Below are positions 33,564-41,905 of a stretch of 64,000 nt of DNA, in pieces (within the stretch, counting starts at the first letter, position 1; each line of letters begins with the position of its first letter). Under the pieces are notes generated by a model. The model did no database searches. It had not been told where the DNA came from and saw only the letters and a program-made list of their open reading frames with translations. This DNA comes from Rhodococcus oryzae. GTDB lineage: Bacteria > Actinomycetota > Actinomycetes > Mycobacteriales > Mycobacteriaceae. The stretch covers positions 124,001-188,000 of the forward strand of contig NZ_SUMD01000008.1 in NCBI RefSeq assembly GCF_005049235.1, written 5' to 3'. The position numbers and the translations under genes were made by a program.

Positions 33564-34099
33564 GCATCAGTGACCGCAACGGCGACAGGTACGACCGGCT
33601 GACCGGGGACGGGGTGCCGAACACCATCACGTCGATCCCGCTCACCGACGTCGATGCGCACGCCCCCGGCACCGCCAGCATCGGGAACCTGGTCAAGGAC
33701 GCGACCACGCAGGTCTCCACCCTGGTCCGCGCCGAGGTGGCGCTTGCGAAGGCCGAGGTGACCAGCGAGGTCAAGAAGGGCCTGCAGGGCTCGCTGTTCT
33801 TCCTCCTCGCGCTCACCGTCCTGCTGTTCAGCTCCTTCTTCTTCTTCTTCTTCCTCGCCGAGACCCTCGCCGTCTGGACGCCGCGTTGGCTCGCGTTCCT
33901 GATCGTGTTCCTGCTGATGGTGGTGACCACCGCGGTGCTGGCGCTGTTCGGCTACCTGCGGGTGCGCAAGCTGCGTGCCCCGGAGAAGACCATCGACTCG
34001 CTCCGGCAGGCCGCGACGGTGCTGCCGAACGCCGCGGAGTCGAGCTACAAGCACGGCGACTACACGCCCGGCGAGTACGCCCGCCGGACCGCGCCGTAG
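33560..34099 (+). CDS. Phage-holin-family (DUF1469-like) membrane protein
   Basis: The 179-residue protein has an amphipathic N-terminal half (IGNLVKDATTQVSTLVRAEVALAKAEVTSEVKKG) and two membrane helices (LFFLLALTVLLFSSFFFFFFLAE and LAFLIVFLLMVVTTAVLALFGYL). It matches the actinobacterial Holin-X family and the position of Rv3669. Despite the family name there is no phage context. It is translationally coupled to nhaA and followed by the EphE-like hydrolase. Confidence 0.85.
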   Translation: MSISDRNGDRYDRLTGDGVPNTITSIPLTDVDAHAPGTASIGNLVKDATTQVSTLVRAEVALAKAEVTSEVKKGLQGSLFFLLALTVLLFSSFFFFFFLAETLAVWTPRWLAFLIVFLLMVVTTAVLALFGYLRVRKLRAPEKTIDSLRQAATVLPNAAESSYKHGDYTPGEYARRTAP

Positions 34100-34132
34100 C
34101 CCCGGCGTCGAACCGAGAGCATCACCCTTCCT

Positions 34133-35062
34133 GTGACCTACCCGGATCCCTCCACAGTCCGATTCGACGGCCCGTGGCAGCACCGCGACGTGCATGCCAA
34201 CGGCATCCGCTTCCACGCGGTCGAGGCGGGCCCGTCCGACCCCGGCGCGCCGCTGGTAGTCCTGCTGCACGGATTCGCCGACTTCTGGTGGTCCTGGCGA
34301 CATCAGCTGACGGCCCTCTCGGACGCCGGCTATCGCGCAGTCGCGTTGGACCTGCGCGGCTACGGGGACAGCGACAAGCCGCCGCGCGGCTACGACGGCT
34401 GGACCCTGGCCGGTGACGTCGCCGGCCTGATCCGTGCCCTCGGCCACACCGAGGCAACGCTCGTCGGCCACGCCGACGGCGGCCTGGTGTGCTGGGCGAC
34501 GGCGGTGCTGCACCCCCGGCTGGTGCGCTCGATCGCCCTCGTCAGCTCGCCGCATCCGATCGCGCTCAAGCGGTCGGTGCTGGCCGACCGGGCCCAGCGG
34601 TCCGCCTTCCTGCCCGCGTTCCTGCGCTGCCAGCTGCCGTGGCGGCCCGAGCGGGTGTTGACCCGCGACGACGGCGCCGAGGTCGAGCGGCTGCTGCGCG
34701 GGCGATCCGGTCCGGAGTGGCCGCAGACCGAGGAGTTCGCCGAGGTCGTCGAGCGGGCCAGGTCCGCGATCCAGATCCCGGGCGCCGCGCACTGCTCGCT
34801 GGAGTACCAGCGCTGGGCGTTCCGCAGCCAGTGGCGGCCCGACGGCCGCCGGTTCATGAAGGCGATGAACCAGGTGATGACCATCCCGGTGCTGCAGATC
34901 CACGGGGACCGGGACCCGTACGTGCTGGCCGCCGCGTTACGCCGCGACACCAGGTGGGCCCCGGGTCGGGGCCTGCACACCGTCGCGGGCGCGGGCCACT
35001 TCGCCCACCAGGAACGGCCGGCCGAGGTGACAGCCGCACTGACGGAGTTCCTGAAGCGCTGA
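34133..35062 (+). CDS. ephE: Alpha/beta hydrolase, epoxide-hydrolase-like (Rv3670/EphE type)
   Basis: The 309-residue protein has HGF motif VVLLHGFADFWWSWRHQL, LDLRGYGDSDKPPRGYD, and GHADGG at the nucleophile elbow, so the nucleophile is Asp, as in epoxide hydrolases and dehalogenases. The catalytic His lies in GAGHFAHQERP near the C-terminus. It begins with GTG at 34133. Its position matches mycobacterial ephE next to marP. Confidence 0.88.
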   Translation: MTYPDPSTVRFDGPWQHRDVHANGIRFHAVEAGPSDPGAPLVVLLHGFADFWWSWRHQLTALSDAGYRAVALDLRGYGDSDKPPRGYDGWTLAGDVAGLIRALGHTEATLVGHADGGLVCWATAVLHPRLVRSIALVSSPHPIALKRSVLADRAQRSAFLPAFLRCQLPWRPERVLTRDDGAEVERLLRGRSGPEWPQTEEFAEVVERARSAIQIPGAAHCSLEYQRWAFRSQWRPDGRRFMKAMNQVMTIPVLQIHGDRDPYVLAAALRRDTRWAPGRGLHTVAGAGHFAHQERPAEVTAALTEFLKR

Positions 35063-35064
35063 CG

Positions 35065-35114
35065 CGCCTGTGAGTCCTTCTGGCCCGCACAGGGGCCACA
35101 AGGACTCACAGGCG
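35065..35114. terminator. GTGAGT-type long hairpin between ephE and marP
   Basis: Bases 35065-35086 pair with 35093-35114 (22 bp, one mismatch at 35080) around GCACAG. The genes are convergent, so it is probably bidirectional. The stem sequence CGCCTGTGAGTCCTT resembles that at 61195-61244. Confidence 0.75.
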
Positions 35115-35125
35115 GCGGAGCCGCC

Positions 35126-36316
35126 TTACAGGATGCAGCCGCCGGTGTTGACCGCGCTGCTCGCCGCGGAGGCCCCCGCCAGCTGACGCGAGACCTCCTC
35201 CGCGGTGAGCACGAAGCCGGTGTCGCTGTTGTCCACGGCCGCGCCGAACACGACGCCGAGCACCTGGCCCTGCTCGTCGACCAGCGGTCCACCGGAATTG
35301 CCCTGACGGATCGAGCCGCGCACCGTGTACACCTCGCGCTCGACCTCGGCGGCGCGGTAGATGTCCGGGCCGGTCAGATCCAAGGTCTCGCGCACCCGCG
35401 CCGCGCTGGCCGTGTACGGACCGCCGCCCGGGTAGCCGAGGACGATCGCGTTGTCCCCGCTCGCGGCCTCCTCCGGCGCGAACGGCAGCACCGGGGCCCG
35501 CAGGCCGGGCACTGCCAGCACCGCGACGTCGACGGCCGGATCGAAGAGCACCACCTCGGCGTCCAGCGGCCCGTCCGCGGTGTCCACCGAGACCCCTGTC
35601 GTCCCCGCCACGACGTGCGCGTTGGTCATGACCCGCTCCGGGGCCACCACGAACCCGGACCCCTCGAGCGCGCGCTGGCAGCTCGGCGCCACCCCGCGCA
35701 CCCGGAGCACGCTGGTCTGCAGCCGCTGCGCCACGGGACTGCGCAGCACGCCGGGATCGGGCGCCTCGACGACGGCGATCGGGGTGCGGCCGAACGGCCC
35801 GATCACGTCGGGCAGCCCGGAGGTGTCCAGCAGCGCCGAGAACTCGTCCGGCAGCTTGCGCATCCAGCTCGGGGCGTACTCGTCGACCTGCGTCAGGACC
35901 TTCGACCCGCGGACCGCGCTGGCGACCTCTGGTTGCGAGGACGCGGTCAGCGGGATGGCCAGCAGCCACGCGGCCACCAGGACGGCGGTCAACTGCAGGC
36001 CCGCGCCGATGACGCTGTCCACGGACCGCGCGACCGGGCTGTGCATGCCGCCGCGGGCGGCGCGGCCGAGCACCATGCCCGCGACCTCGCCGATCACCAC
36101 TAGCACGACGATCAGCGTTATGCCCGCGAGCACGCGCATCCGCCCCTCGTCGACGTGCACCAGCACGTGCGGCGCGATCAGGATCCCCGCGACCGCACCG
36201 AGCACTACGCCGAAGAAGGCCAGGGCCGACGCGACCGCCCCGTGCCGCCACCCCGACGTGGCCGCGAGAACGGCGATCGCAAGGATCGCGAGGTCGATCC
36301 AGGCTGAACCGGTCAT
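35126..36316 (-). CDS. marP: Membrane serine protease MarP
   Basis: The 396-residue protein has four N-terminal membrane helices (about 1-140; CvpA-like) and a periplasmic trypsin-like domain: TNAHVV (His), DPAVDVAVLAV (Asp), RQGNSGGPL (Ser). Two cysteines (PSCQRAL and the C-terminal GGCIL) correspond to the redox-regulated disulfide known in M. tuberculosis MarP, needed for acid resistance and peptidoglycan hydrolase activation. The ATG overlaps the NUDIX stop (ATGA), so marP ends the nth-tlpA-nudix-marP operon. Confidence 0.92.
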   Translation of the reverse strand: MTGSAWIDLAILAIAVLAATSGWRHGAVASALAFFGVVLGAVAGILIAPHVLVHVDEGRMRVLAGITLIVVLVVIGEVAGMVLGRAARGGMHSPVARSVDSVIGAGLQLTAVLVAAWLLAIPLTASSQPEVASAVRGSKVLTQVDEYAPSWMRKLPDEFSALLDTSGLPDVIGPFGRTPIAVVEAPDPGVLRSPVAQRLQTSVLRVRGVAPSCQRALEGSGFVVAPERVMTNAHVVAGTTGVSVDTADGPLDAEVVLFDPAVDVAVLAVPGLRAPVLPFAPEEAASGDNAIVLGYPGGGPYTASAARVRETLDLTGPDIYRAAEVEREVYTVRGSIRQGNSGGPLVDEQGQVLGVVFGAAVDNSDTGFVLTAEEVSRQLAGASAASSAVNTGGCIL

Positions 36317-37038
36317 CGCTCGTGTACCTCCACGATCCCCGCCTCCACCTCGGCCAGCGCGACCTCGAGGTCGCGGATGTCGGAGCGGTCCCATTCGATC
36401 TCCCAGCCGGAGATCGCGATCAGCCCGGCCAGCACGCCCGCGGTGAAGCCCCACACGAGCATGTCGTCGACGAGGAACGCCGGCCCCTGGTAGCCGAGCC
36501 GGTGCCGGACCTGGAAACGATTGTCCGGGTCGAGCAGGGTGCGCATCGGCACCCGCGCCACCCGCTCGGTCTCGGCGAGATCCACCGCACGGACCGGGGT
36601 GGGGCGGTCCCAGTACCCGATCACCGGCGTCACGTCGAAGCCCGAGGGCGGGACGAAGATGCCCGGCAGCACCGCGAGGGTGCGCACCCCGGCCGGATCG
36701 AGCCCGGTCTCCTCCTCGGCCTCCCGCAGCGCGGTCCCGACGGGCCCGTCGTCCCCCGGATCGCTGGCGCCGCCGGGAAAGGCGATCTGGCCGCCGTGCT
36801 GGCGGAGGGTGGAGGCGCGCTGGAGCAGCAACAGGTCGGCGTCCTCGGGCAGGCCACCGACCGCGATGGGATCGGCCTCCGCGGAACCACCGAAGAGCAC
36901 CAGCACCGCGGCCTCGCGCGCCTGCACTCCGCTCGGCGTCCGCCGCAGCAGCACGGGGTTGACGGAATTGGTGTCCGACGGCGGCAGCGTCGAGACCCGG
37001 CGCAGCCATTCCGGCGGCAGGTGGTTGGTCTCGCTCAC
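36313..37038 (-). CDS. NUDIX hydrolase, CoA pyrophosphatase-like
   Basis: The 241-residue protein has the CoAse pattern LLLLQRASTLRQHGGQIAFPGGASDPGD followed by the NUDIX core ALREAEEETGL. One position of the box upstream (Glu) is Asp, as in related CoA diphosphatases. It probably cleaves CoA or a nucleotide pyrophosphate in the cytoplasm. The GTG at 37038 overlaps the thioredoxin-like stop (GTGA). It corresponds to Rv3672c. Confidence 0.88.
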   Translation of the reverse strand: MSETNHLPPEWLRRVSTLPPSDTNSVNPVLLRRTPSGVQAREAAVLVLFGGSAEADPIAVGGLPEDADLLLLQRASTLRQHGGQIAFPGGASDPGDDGPVGTALREAEEETGLDPAGVRTLAVLPGIFVPPSGFDVTPVIGYWDRPTPVRAVDLAETERVARVPMRTLLDPDNRFQVRHRLGYQGPAFLVDDMLVWGFTAGVLAGLIAISGWEIEWDRSDIRDLEVALAEVEAGIVEVHER

Positions 37039-37709
37039 GCGCTCACGCCCAGCTTCTCGTGCACCGCCGCGGCGATCTGGTCGGCACTCTCGAACGGCAC
37101 CGGCAGCACCCCTGCGACGGTGCCGTCGGCCCGGACCAGCACCGTCACGGGTAGCACGTTCGGCGCCCCGACGGCGGCGGCGATCTTGCCCGCGCCGTCC
37201 TGTACGCCCGGCAGGTGCACGCCGTATTCGGTGAGCGCGGACAACGCGTTCCCTTCCTTGGGGTCCTGATGGACGGTCAGCACGGTGAGGGCATCCCCGG
37301 CGCGGTCCGCGTACTCCTGCAGGGCGGGCAGTTCCCTGGCGCAGGGCCCACACCAGTAGGCCCAGAGGTTGACCAGCGCGGGCTTGCCCGCCAGCGCGGC
37401 ACCGACGTCGATCCGGCCACCGTCGGAGAGGCACTCGAGCCCGATCCCGGCCAGCGGTCCGGCCGGTACCGCGCCGGGTGTCGGAGTGGGGCAGGCGCTC
37501 AGCGCGGCCTCGGCACGAACCCCGGCCAGCGCCTCGGGCGTGTCGCCGGGGGCCCGCTCCTGCGGCGCGACGGTGGAGTTGCCGATGGAGTCCGCATAGC
37601 CGCGCGATCCGGTCTCATCCGAGTCGCCCCGCGGCCAGATCGCGACGATCAGTGCCGCCACGACGACGAGGGCGGCCAGGCTCCAACGGCCGGTGTTCGA
37701 CAATCGCAC
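37035..37709 (-). CDS. TlpA-like membrane-anchored thioredoxin (Rv3673c type)
   Basis: The 224-residue protein has one N-terminal helix (WSLAALVVVAALIVAIWP) and an extracytoplasmic thioredoxin domain with YWCGPCARELPALQ and the cis-proline loop VLPVTVL. It is a thiol reductase or oxidase on the outer face of the membrane, encoded just before marP, whose protease needs a disulfide; a functional link is plausible. It follows nth by 7 bases. Confidence 0.88.
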   Translation of the reverse strand: MRLSNTGRWSLAALVVVAALIVAIWPRGDSDETGSRGYADSIGNSTVAPQERAPGDTPEALAGVRAEAALSACPTPTPGAVPAGPLAGIGLECLSDGGRIDVGAALAGKPALVNLWAYWCGPCARELPALQEYADRAGDALTVLTVHQDPKEGNALSALTEYGVHLPGVQDGAGKIAAAVGAPNVLPVTVLVRADGTVAGVLPVPFESADQIAAAVHEKLGVSA

Positions 37710-37716
37710 GCTCAGC

Positions 37717-38502
37717 TCACCGACCCGCCAGCTCGAGCAGATGTTCGGTCTCGGGGCCCTTCACCAGGGCGGCAGCGGCCACCGGGTCGGTGGTCCCGAT
37801 GCCGAAGGAGGGACAGTCCTTGGCCAGCAGGCACACCCCGCAGGCCGGCTTCTTCGCGTGGCAGACCCGGCGGCCGTGGAAGATCACCCGGTGCGAGAGG
37901 TCGGTCCACTCCTTGCGCGGGATCAGCTCGCCGATCGCGTGCTCGACCTTCACCGGGTCCTCCTCCTGCGTCCAGCCCCACCGCCGGACGAGCCTGCCGA
38001 AGTGGGTGTCGACGGTGATCCCGGGCACACCGAACGCGTTCCCGAGGACCACGTTGGCGGTCTTCCTGCCGAAGCCAGGCAGCGTCACCAGATTCTTCAG
38101 GTCGCCAGGGACCTCGCCGTCGAACCGCTCGAGCAGCGCCTGCCCGAGCCCGATGATCGAGTTCGTCTTGTTGCGGTAGAAGCCGGTGCTCCGGATGTAC
38201 TCCTCGAGCTCCGTTCGATCCGCCTCGGCGTAGTCGCGGGCGGTCCGGTACCGGGCGAACAGCGCGGGCGTCACCTGGTTAACCCGCACGTCAGTGCACT
38301 GCGCGGACAGGATCGTGGCCACCGACAGCTCGAGCGGGGTGGTGAAGTCGAGCTCGCAGTAGACGTGCGGAAACGCCACGGTGAGCGTGCGGTACATCCG
38401 CCGCGCCCGGCGCACGAGGCCGAGGCGGGTCTCCTCCTTTGCCGGTCGCGAGGTCGGCGCCGCCCCACGCGGGGCCGGGGTCTGCGATGCGGTGGTGGAC
38501 AC
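37717..38502 (-). CDS. nth: Endonuclease III
   Basis: The 261-residue DNA glycosylase/AP lyase has helix-hairpin-helix [13 protein letters not shown] with the catalytic Lys, TVDTHFGR with the catalytic Asp, and the iron-sulfur cysteines [17 protein letters not shown] (C-x6-C-x2-C-x5-C). It removes oxidised pyrimidines. A non-conserved 25-residue N-terminal tail precedes the core. It heads the operon running to marP and diverges from the small membrane protein gene. Confidence 0.95.
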   Translation of the reverse strand: MSTTASQTPAPRGAAPTSRPAKEETRLGLVRRARRMYRTLTVAFPHVYCELDFTTPLELSVATILSAQCTDVRVNQVTPALFARYRTARDYAEADRTELEEYIRSTGFYRNKTNSIIGLGQALLERFDGEVPGDLKNLVTLPGFGRKTANVVLGNAFGVPGITVDTHFGRLVRRWGWTQEEDPVKVEHAIGELIPRKEWTDLSHRVIFHGRRVCHAKKPACGVCLLAKDCPSFGIGTTDPVAAAALVKGPETEHLLELAGR

Positions 38503-38582
38503 CGGACCAACTCTACGGACGGTGCCAAACGGAACTGGACATCGTTTCGCTTCTGAGACAAACGCCGTGTTTACTACCCCGT

Positions 38583-38849
38583 ATGCAAGGACTGGCTGTG
38601 GTGCTCTTCCCAGTGCTGCTCATTCTTTTTGCACTGGCAATGGAGCGGGTGGAGTTCCGGCTGCGCCGGCTGACCGTGCGTGAGCAGGAGGTCCAGGAGT
38701 TCCTGGACAAGGCGAGTCATGCCGACGTCGCCACCCTGGCCAACGAGGGACTGCCGCGGGCGCTCGCCCGGTTCCACCTCCGCCGCAAGCGCGGCGCCGA
38801 GGATGAGGACGAGGACGAATCGCAGGCGCCGGAGCAGCGCGCGAGCTGA
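38583..38849 (+). CDS. Small membrane protein (Rv3675 type)
   Basis: The 88-residue protein has one N-terminal helix ([21 protein letters not shown]), then a charged cytosolic part ([25 protein letters not shown]) and an acidic tail. The ATG at 38583 starts the helix directly. It lies between nth and crp as Rv3675 does in M. tuberculosis. Its function is unknown. Confidence 0.8.
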   Translation: MQGLAVVLFPVLLILFALAMERVEFRLRRLTVREQEVQEFLDKASHADVATLANEGLPRALARFHLRRKRGAEDEDEDESQAPEQRAS

Positions 38850-38886
38850 CGTTTCCGGAGTGTCGGACGCCGTTCGGCATGCGCCG

Positions 38887-38902
38887 CGTGGCGTCGGTCA
38901 CT
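38887..38902. promoter_or_regulatory. Weak CRP-like box upstream of crp
   Basis: CGTGG-CGTCGG-TCACT matches 7 of 10 fixed positions of TGTGA-N6-TCACA, 126 bases before the crp start. Autoregulation would be expected, but the match is weak. Confidence 0.3.
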
Positions 38903-39028
38903 AGTCTTCGACGTCGGGACGATAGACTTCCAGCGAGTACTCAACGATAGGTCGACGCGATCGTGCGTCGATCACGTCGGGGGAGACCACACGATGGCGT
39001 CCCCCAACGACCCGAAGAAGGAGCACAC

Positions 39029-39703
39029 GTGGACGAGATCCTGGCCAGAGCCGGAATCTTCCAGGGCGTCGAACCGTCGGCGGTGGCCGCGCTGGTCAAG
39101 CAGCTGCAGCCGGTCGACTTCCCGCGTGGGCACGTGATCTTCAACGAAGGCGAGCCCGGCGACCGGCTGTACATCATCGTGTCCGGCAAGATCAAGCTCG
39201 GACGCCGCTCCCCCGACGGTCGCGAGAACCTGCTCACGATCATGGGCCCGTCCGACATGTTCGGTGAGCTCTCGATCTTCGACCCGGGTCCGCGTACCTC
39301 CACCGCCACCACGGTCACCGAGGTCCGCGCGGTGCAGATGGACCGCGACGCCCTCAAGTCGTGGATCGATCAGCGCCCCGAGATCGCGGAGCAGCTGCTG
39401 CGCGTGCTGGCCCGTCGCCTGCGCCGCACCAACAACAACCTCGCGGACCTGATCTTCACCGACGTCCCCGGCCGTGTCGCCAAGGCGCTGCTGCAGCTCG
39501 CCCAGCGTTTCGGCACCCAGGAGGCCGGGTCGCTCCGCGTGACGCACGACCTCACCCAGGAAGAGATCGCCCAGCTGGTCGGCGCCTCCCGCGAGACCGT
39601 GAACAAGGCGCTCGCCGACTTCGCGCACCGCGGCTGGCTGCGGCTCGAGGGCAAGAGCGTGCTGATCTCCGACTCGGAGCGTCTGGCCCGACGGGCGCGG
39701 TAA
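39029..39703 (+). CDS. crp: cAMP receptor protein Crp/GlxR
   Basis: The 224-residue protein has a cyclic-nucleotide-binding barrel (about 20-115: [43 protein letters not shown]) and a C-terminal winged helix with [24 protein letters not shown]. It is nearly collinear with M. tuberculosis Rv3676. The GTG at 39029 follows AAGAAGGAG. Likely targets in this window are acs (27243-27258) and possibly the 43361 and 58660 sites. Confidence 0.95.
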   Translation: MDEILARAGIFQGVEPSAVAALVKQLQPVDFPRGHVIFNEGEPGDRLYIIVSGKIKLGRRSPDGRENLLTIMGPSDMFGELSIFDPGPRTSTATTVTEVRAVQMDRDALKSWIDQRPEIAEQLLRVLARRLRRTNNNLADLIFTDVPGRVAKALLQLAQRFGTQEAGSLRVTHDLTQEEIAQLVGASRETVNKALADFAHRGWLRLEGKSVLISDSERLARRAR

Positions 39704-39723
39704 CTCCCCCACACGCACGCACG

Positions 39724-39757
39724 AATCGGCCATCCCGGATCTCCGGGGTGGCCGATT
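39724..39757 (+). terminator. crp terminator hairpin
   Basis: AATCGGCCATCCC (39724-39736) pairs with GGGGTGGCCGATT (39745-39757) with one G-U pair, 20 bases after crp. Confidence 0.75.
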
Positions 39758-39775
39758 GTACGTTGACCCCAATTC

Positions 39776-39795
39776 CTATACCCAAACCGGCATGG
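39776..39795. promoter_or_regulatory. LysR-type dyad upstream of the formamidase-like gene
   Basis: CTATAC-CCAAACCG-GCATGG: an imperfect dyad with an 8-base centre (core ATAC-N8-GCAT, a T-N11-A LysR box). The same spacing recurs at 40808, 43399 and 48541. It sits 78 bases before the hydrolase ATG. Confidence 0.5.
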
Positions 39796-39873
39796 CAGCG
39801 AGCAATCTTTGCATTCGACAGGCATGAGTCCGGGACGGCAGTATTGACCTGAGCCGACGTGGAGGTCATAGCG

Positions 39874-40803
39874 ATGGGAAGCAGGTCGAGGGTGGAGATC
39901 CGGCGCAGCGCGGGTATCCAGACCGAGCATCCGATGTCCGATCCGCAGACCGACGTCGAGTACAACGTCCGAAACACCGTCTCGCCAGAGCTCTTCGACG
40001 AGATCATCGGCGAATACCTCGCCCGATCCGAGCGCGCGGTACAGGGCCTGCGCGGATTCACCGACATCTACTACGACCCGCACAGCCAACAAAAACTGGA
40101 CGTCTGGGGAGTCACCGACGACCCCAGGCCGGTTTTCATCGCCATCCACGGCGGCTACTGGCGCGCACTCTCCCGACACCACACGGCCTTCATGGCGCGC
40201 ACCCTCGACTCGGAAGGGATCGCCACTGTCACCGTCGACTACGGTCTCGCGCCGGAAACCACACTCGAGGAAATCGTCCGCCAGGTCCGAGCGGCGGTCG
40301 CATGGGTCTACCACCACGGCGCGGGCCACGGACTCGACCCCGATCGCATCGTCGTCGGCGGAAGTTCCGCCGGAGGGCACCTCACCGGCGCCGTCATGGT
40401 CCCGGGCTGGCAGCGTGCGCTCGGCCTGCCCGAGACCGTCGTGCGTGGCGCCATGCCGATCAGCGGACTGTTCGACCTCCGCCCGCTCGTCGACTCGTTC
40501 GCGAACGAGTGGCTCGAACTCGACATCGAGCGGGCGCACGCATTGAGCCCACTGCTTCTTGTGGACGGACCCGGACCGGCCGCCGTGATCGCCGTCGCGG
40601 ACCGAGACGGTGCCGGATTCCTCACGCAGACCCACCGGTTCCACGACGCCTGGGCGGAGCACTCACCCTGCACCTTGCTCGTCGTTCCCGATCGCAACCA
40701 CTACGACATCTTTCTCGATCTGGCCGACTCCACGACGGCGCTCAATCGCGCCCTCGTCGGCATGATCAACGGACTCGCGGAGCAGCGCTCACCTGCGGGC
40801 TAG
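39874..40803 (+). CDS. Arylformamidase-like alpha/beta hydrolase
   Basis: The 309-residue hydrolase has HGGYWR (about residues 93-98), the HGGxW oxyanion motif of kynurenine formamidase relatives, nucleophile elbow GGSSAGG, and a late Asp/His pair (VADRDG, PDRNHYD). Such enzymes cleave N-formylkynurenine or other arylformamides and small esters. The ATG at 39874 has GGAGG 8 bases upstream; an internal ATG at 39934 is possible. It lies next to the LysR gene and the 3-hydroxyanthranilate pathway and shares their putative LysR box. No kynureninase gene is in the window, so the true substrate is uncertain. Confidence 0.8.
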   Translation: MGSRSRVEIRRSAGIQTEHPMSDPQTDVEYNVRNTVSPELFDEIIGEYLARSERAVQGLRGFTDIYYDPHSQQKLDVWGVTDDPRPVFIAIHGGYWRALSRHHTAFMARTLDSEGIATVTVDYGLAPETTLEEIVRQVRAAVAWVYHHGAGHGLDPDRIVVGGSSAGGHLTGAVMVPGWQRALGLPETVVRGAMPISGLFDLRPLVDSFANEWLELDIERAHALSPLLLVDGPGPAAVIAVADRDGAGFLTQTHRFHDAWAEHSPCTLLVVPDRNHYDIFLDLADSTTALNRALVGMINGLAEQRSPAG

Positions 40804-40807
40804 TCAG

Positions 40808-40827
40808 GTATAGCAAAACGGGTATAG
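40808..40827. promoter_or_regulatory. LysR-type site at the lysR promoter
   Basis: GTATAG-CAAAACGG-GTATAG, also readable as an 11-base direct repeat GGTATAGCAAA (40807-40817 and 40821-40831). It has the spacing of the other three sites, but its half-sites are direct rather than inverted. Probably autoregulatory. Confidence 0.4.
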
Positions 40828-40890
40828 CAAAGACAAAGAACTGTAGGGTTCAGCTATTTCCGAGGGTCAAATCCCGATAGGCTCGGCGGC

Positions 40891-41823
40891 ATGGACACGC
40901 CCCGACTCCTCGACGGCCGGCTCAAGCTCCGGCACCTGATACTGGTCGACGCGCTGACCCGACAGGGCAGTGTGGTCGGCGCGGCCGCCGCACTCCACGT
41001 GACCCAGCCCGTGGCCACCCGCAGCCTGCACGACCTCGAGTCGATTCTCGGCGTGGAGCTGTACGAGCGCGGTCCGCGCGGTATCACGCCGACGATCTTC
41101 GGGGAGGCCTTCACCTCGCACGCAAGGGCCGTCATCGCACAGCTGACGCAGGCCGGCAGGCATGTGGTCGAGCTGGCCGACGCCGATCGCGGGACCGTGG
41201 TGGTCGGCACCCACCTCGCCGGATCGAACGTCCTGCTCCCGGGAGCCATCGCGCGCCTGAAGGTGGAACGACCACTGCTCACGGTGATCGTGCGCGAGGG
41301 AACCCCAGAGACGCTGCTCGTCGAGCTCGAGGCCGGCCGTGTCGACCTGATCGTGGGTCGGCTCACCTCCCCCACCGACCAGTCCGCCATCCGCGACACC
41401 CTCTACGAGGAATCGGTGGAACTGGTCACCCGCGCCCGCCATCCACTGGCCGAGCTCGACAGCCTGACCCTCGCGGACCTGGCCGACTACCCCTGGATCC
41501 TGCCGGGTGTCGAGACCTCGCTGCGCCGCGAACTCGAGGAGTTCTTCGCCAGGAACGGCATGCCGCTGCCCGAGAACCGGGTCGAGGCAACCTCGTTCCT
41601 CACCGTCCGTCAGCTGCTCATCGAAACCGACATGATCGCCGTGTTGCCGAGCCTGATCCCGCGCGACGACGCTCGGCTGACCACCCTCCCGGTGACGCTG
41701 GATCCGATCGGGCACCGCGTCGGGATCACGCTCTCCCCCGGACGCACCCTCAGCCCTTCGGCCGAGGCGCTCGTCGGCAACCTGCGCCGCATCGCTGCGG
41801 AGCTCGCACCCACAGATCGGTGA
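40891..41823 (+). CDS. LysR-family regulator of the aromatic island
   Basis: The 310-residue protein has an N-terminal winged helix (LRHLILVDALTRQGSVVGAAAALHVTQPVATRSLHDLESILGVELYERGPRGITPT) and a periplasmic-binding-type effector domain (about 95-300). It is of the GbpR/PcaQ-like type. Its location between the hydrolase gene and the transporter/pathway genes, and the shared dyads, make it the probable activator; the inducer may be 3-hydroxyanthranilate or an intermediate. Confidence 0.9.
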   Translation: MDTPRLLDGRLKLRHLILVDALTRQGSVVGAAAALHVTQPVATRSLHDLESILGVELYERGPRGITPTIFGEAFTSHARAVIAQLTQAGRHVVELADADRGTVVVGTHLAGSNVLLPGAIARLKVERPLLTVIVREGTPETLLVELEAGRVDLIVGRLTSPTDQSAIRDTLYEESVELVTRARHPLAELDSLTLADLADYPWILPGVETSLRRELEEFFARNGMPLPENRVEATSFLTVRQLLIETDMIAVLPSLIPRDDARLTTLPVTLDPIGHRVGITLSPGRTLSPSAEALVGNLRRIAAELAPTDR

Positions 41824-41846
41824 GTCGGTCCCACGACACCGAACAG

Positions 41847-41883
41847 CGACGAGCCGCCCACCCGTCGGGTGAGCGGCTCGTCG
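41847..41883. terminator. Bidirectional hairpin between lysR and the MHS transporter
   Basis: CGACGAGCCGC pairs with GCGGCTCGTCG, with an inner CACCC/GGGTG stem and a 3-base loop, between convergent genes. Confidence 0.75.
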
Positions 41884-41905
41884 AATGATCCTGGGCGGGT
41901 GCGGC

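Noticed and set aside
33560-34099. Prophage remnant suggested by the holin-family protein.
   Set aside because: No integrase, lysin or structural gene is nearby; the gene is part of the conserved Rv3669-Rv3670 pair.
33479-34903. A 474-codon minus-strand frame opposite the holin-family and ephE genes.
   Set aside because: It is the low-complexity shadow of two well-supported plus-strand genes.
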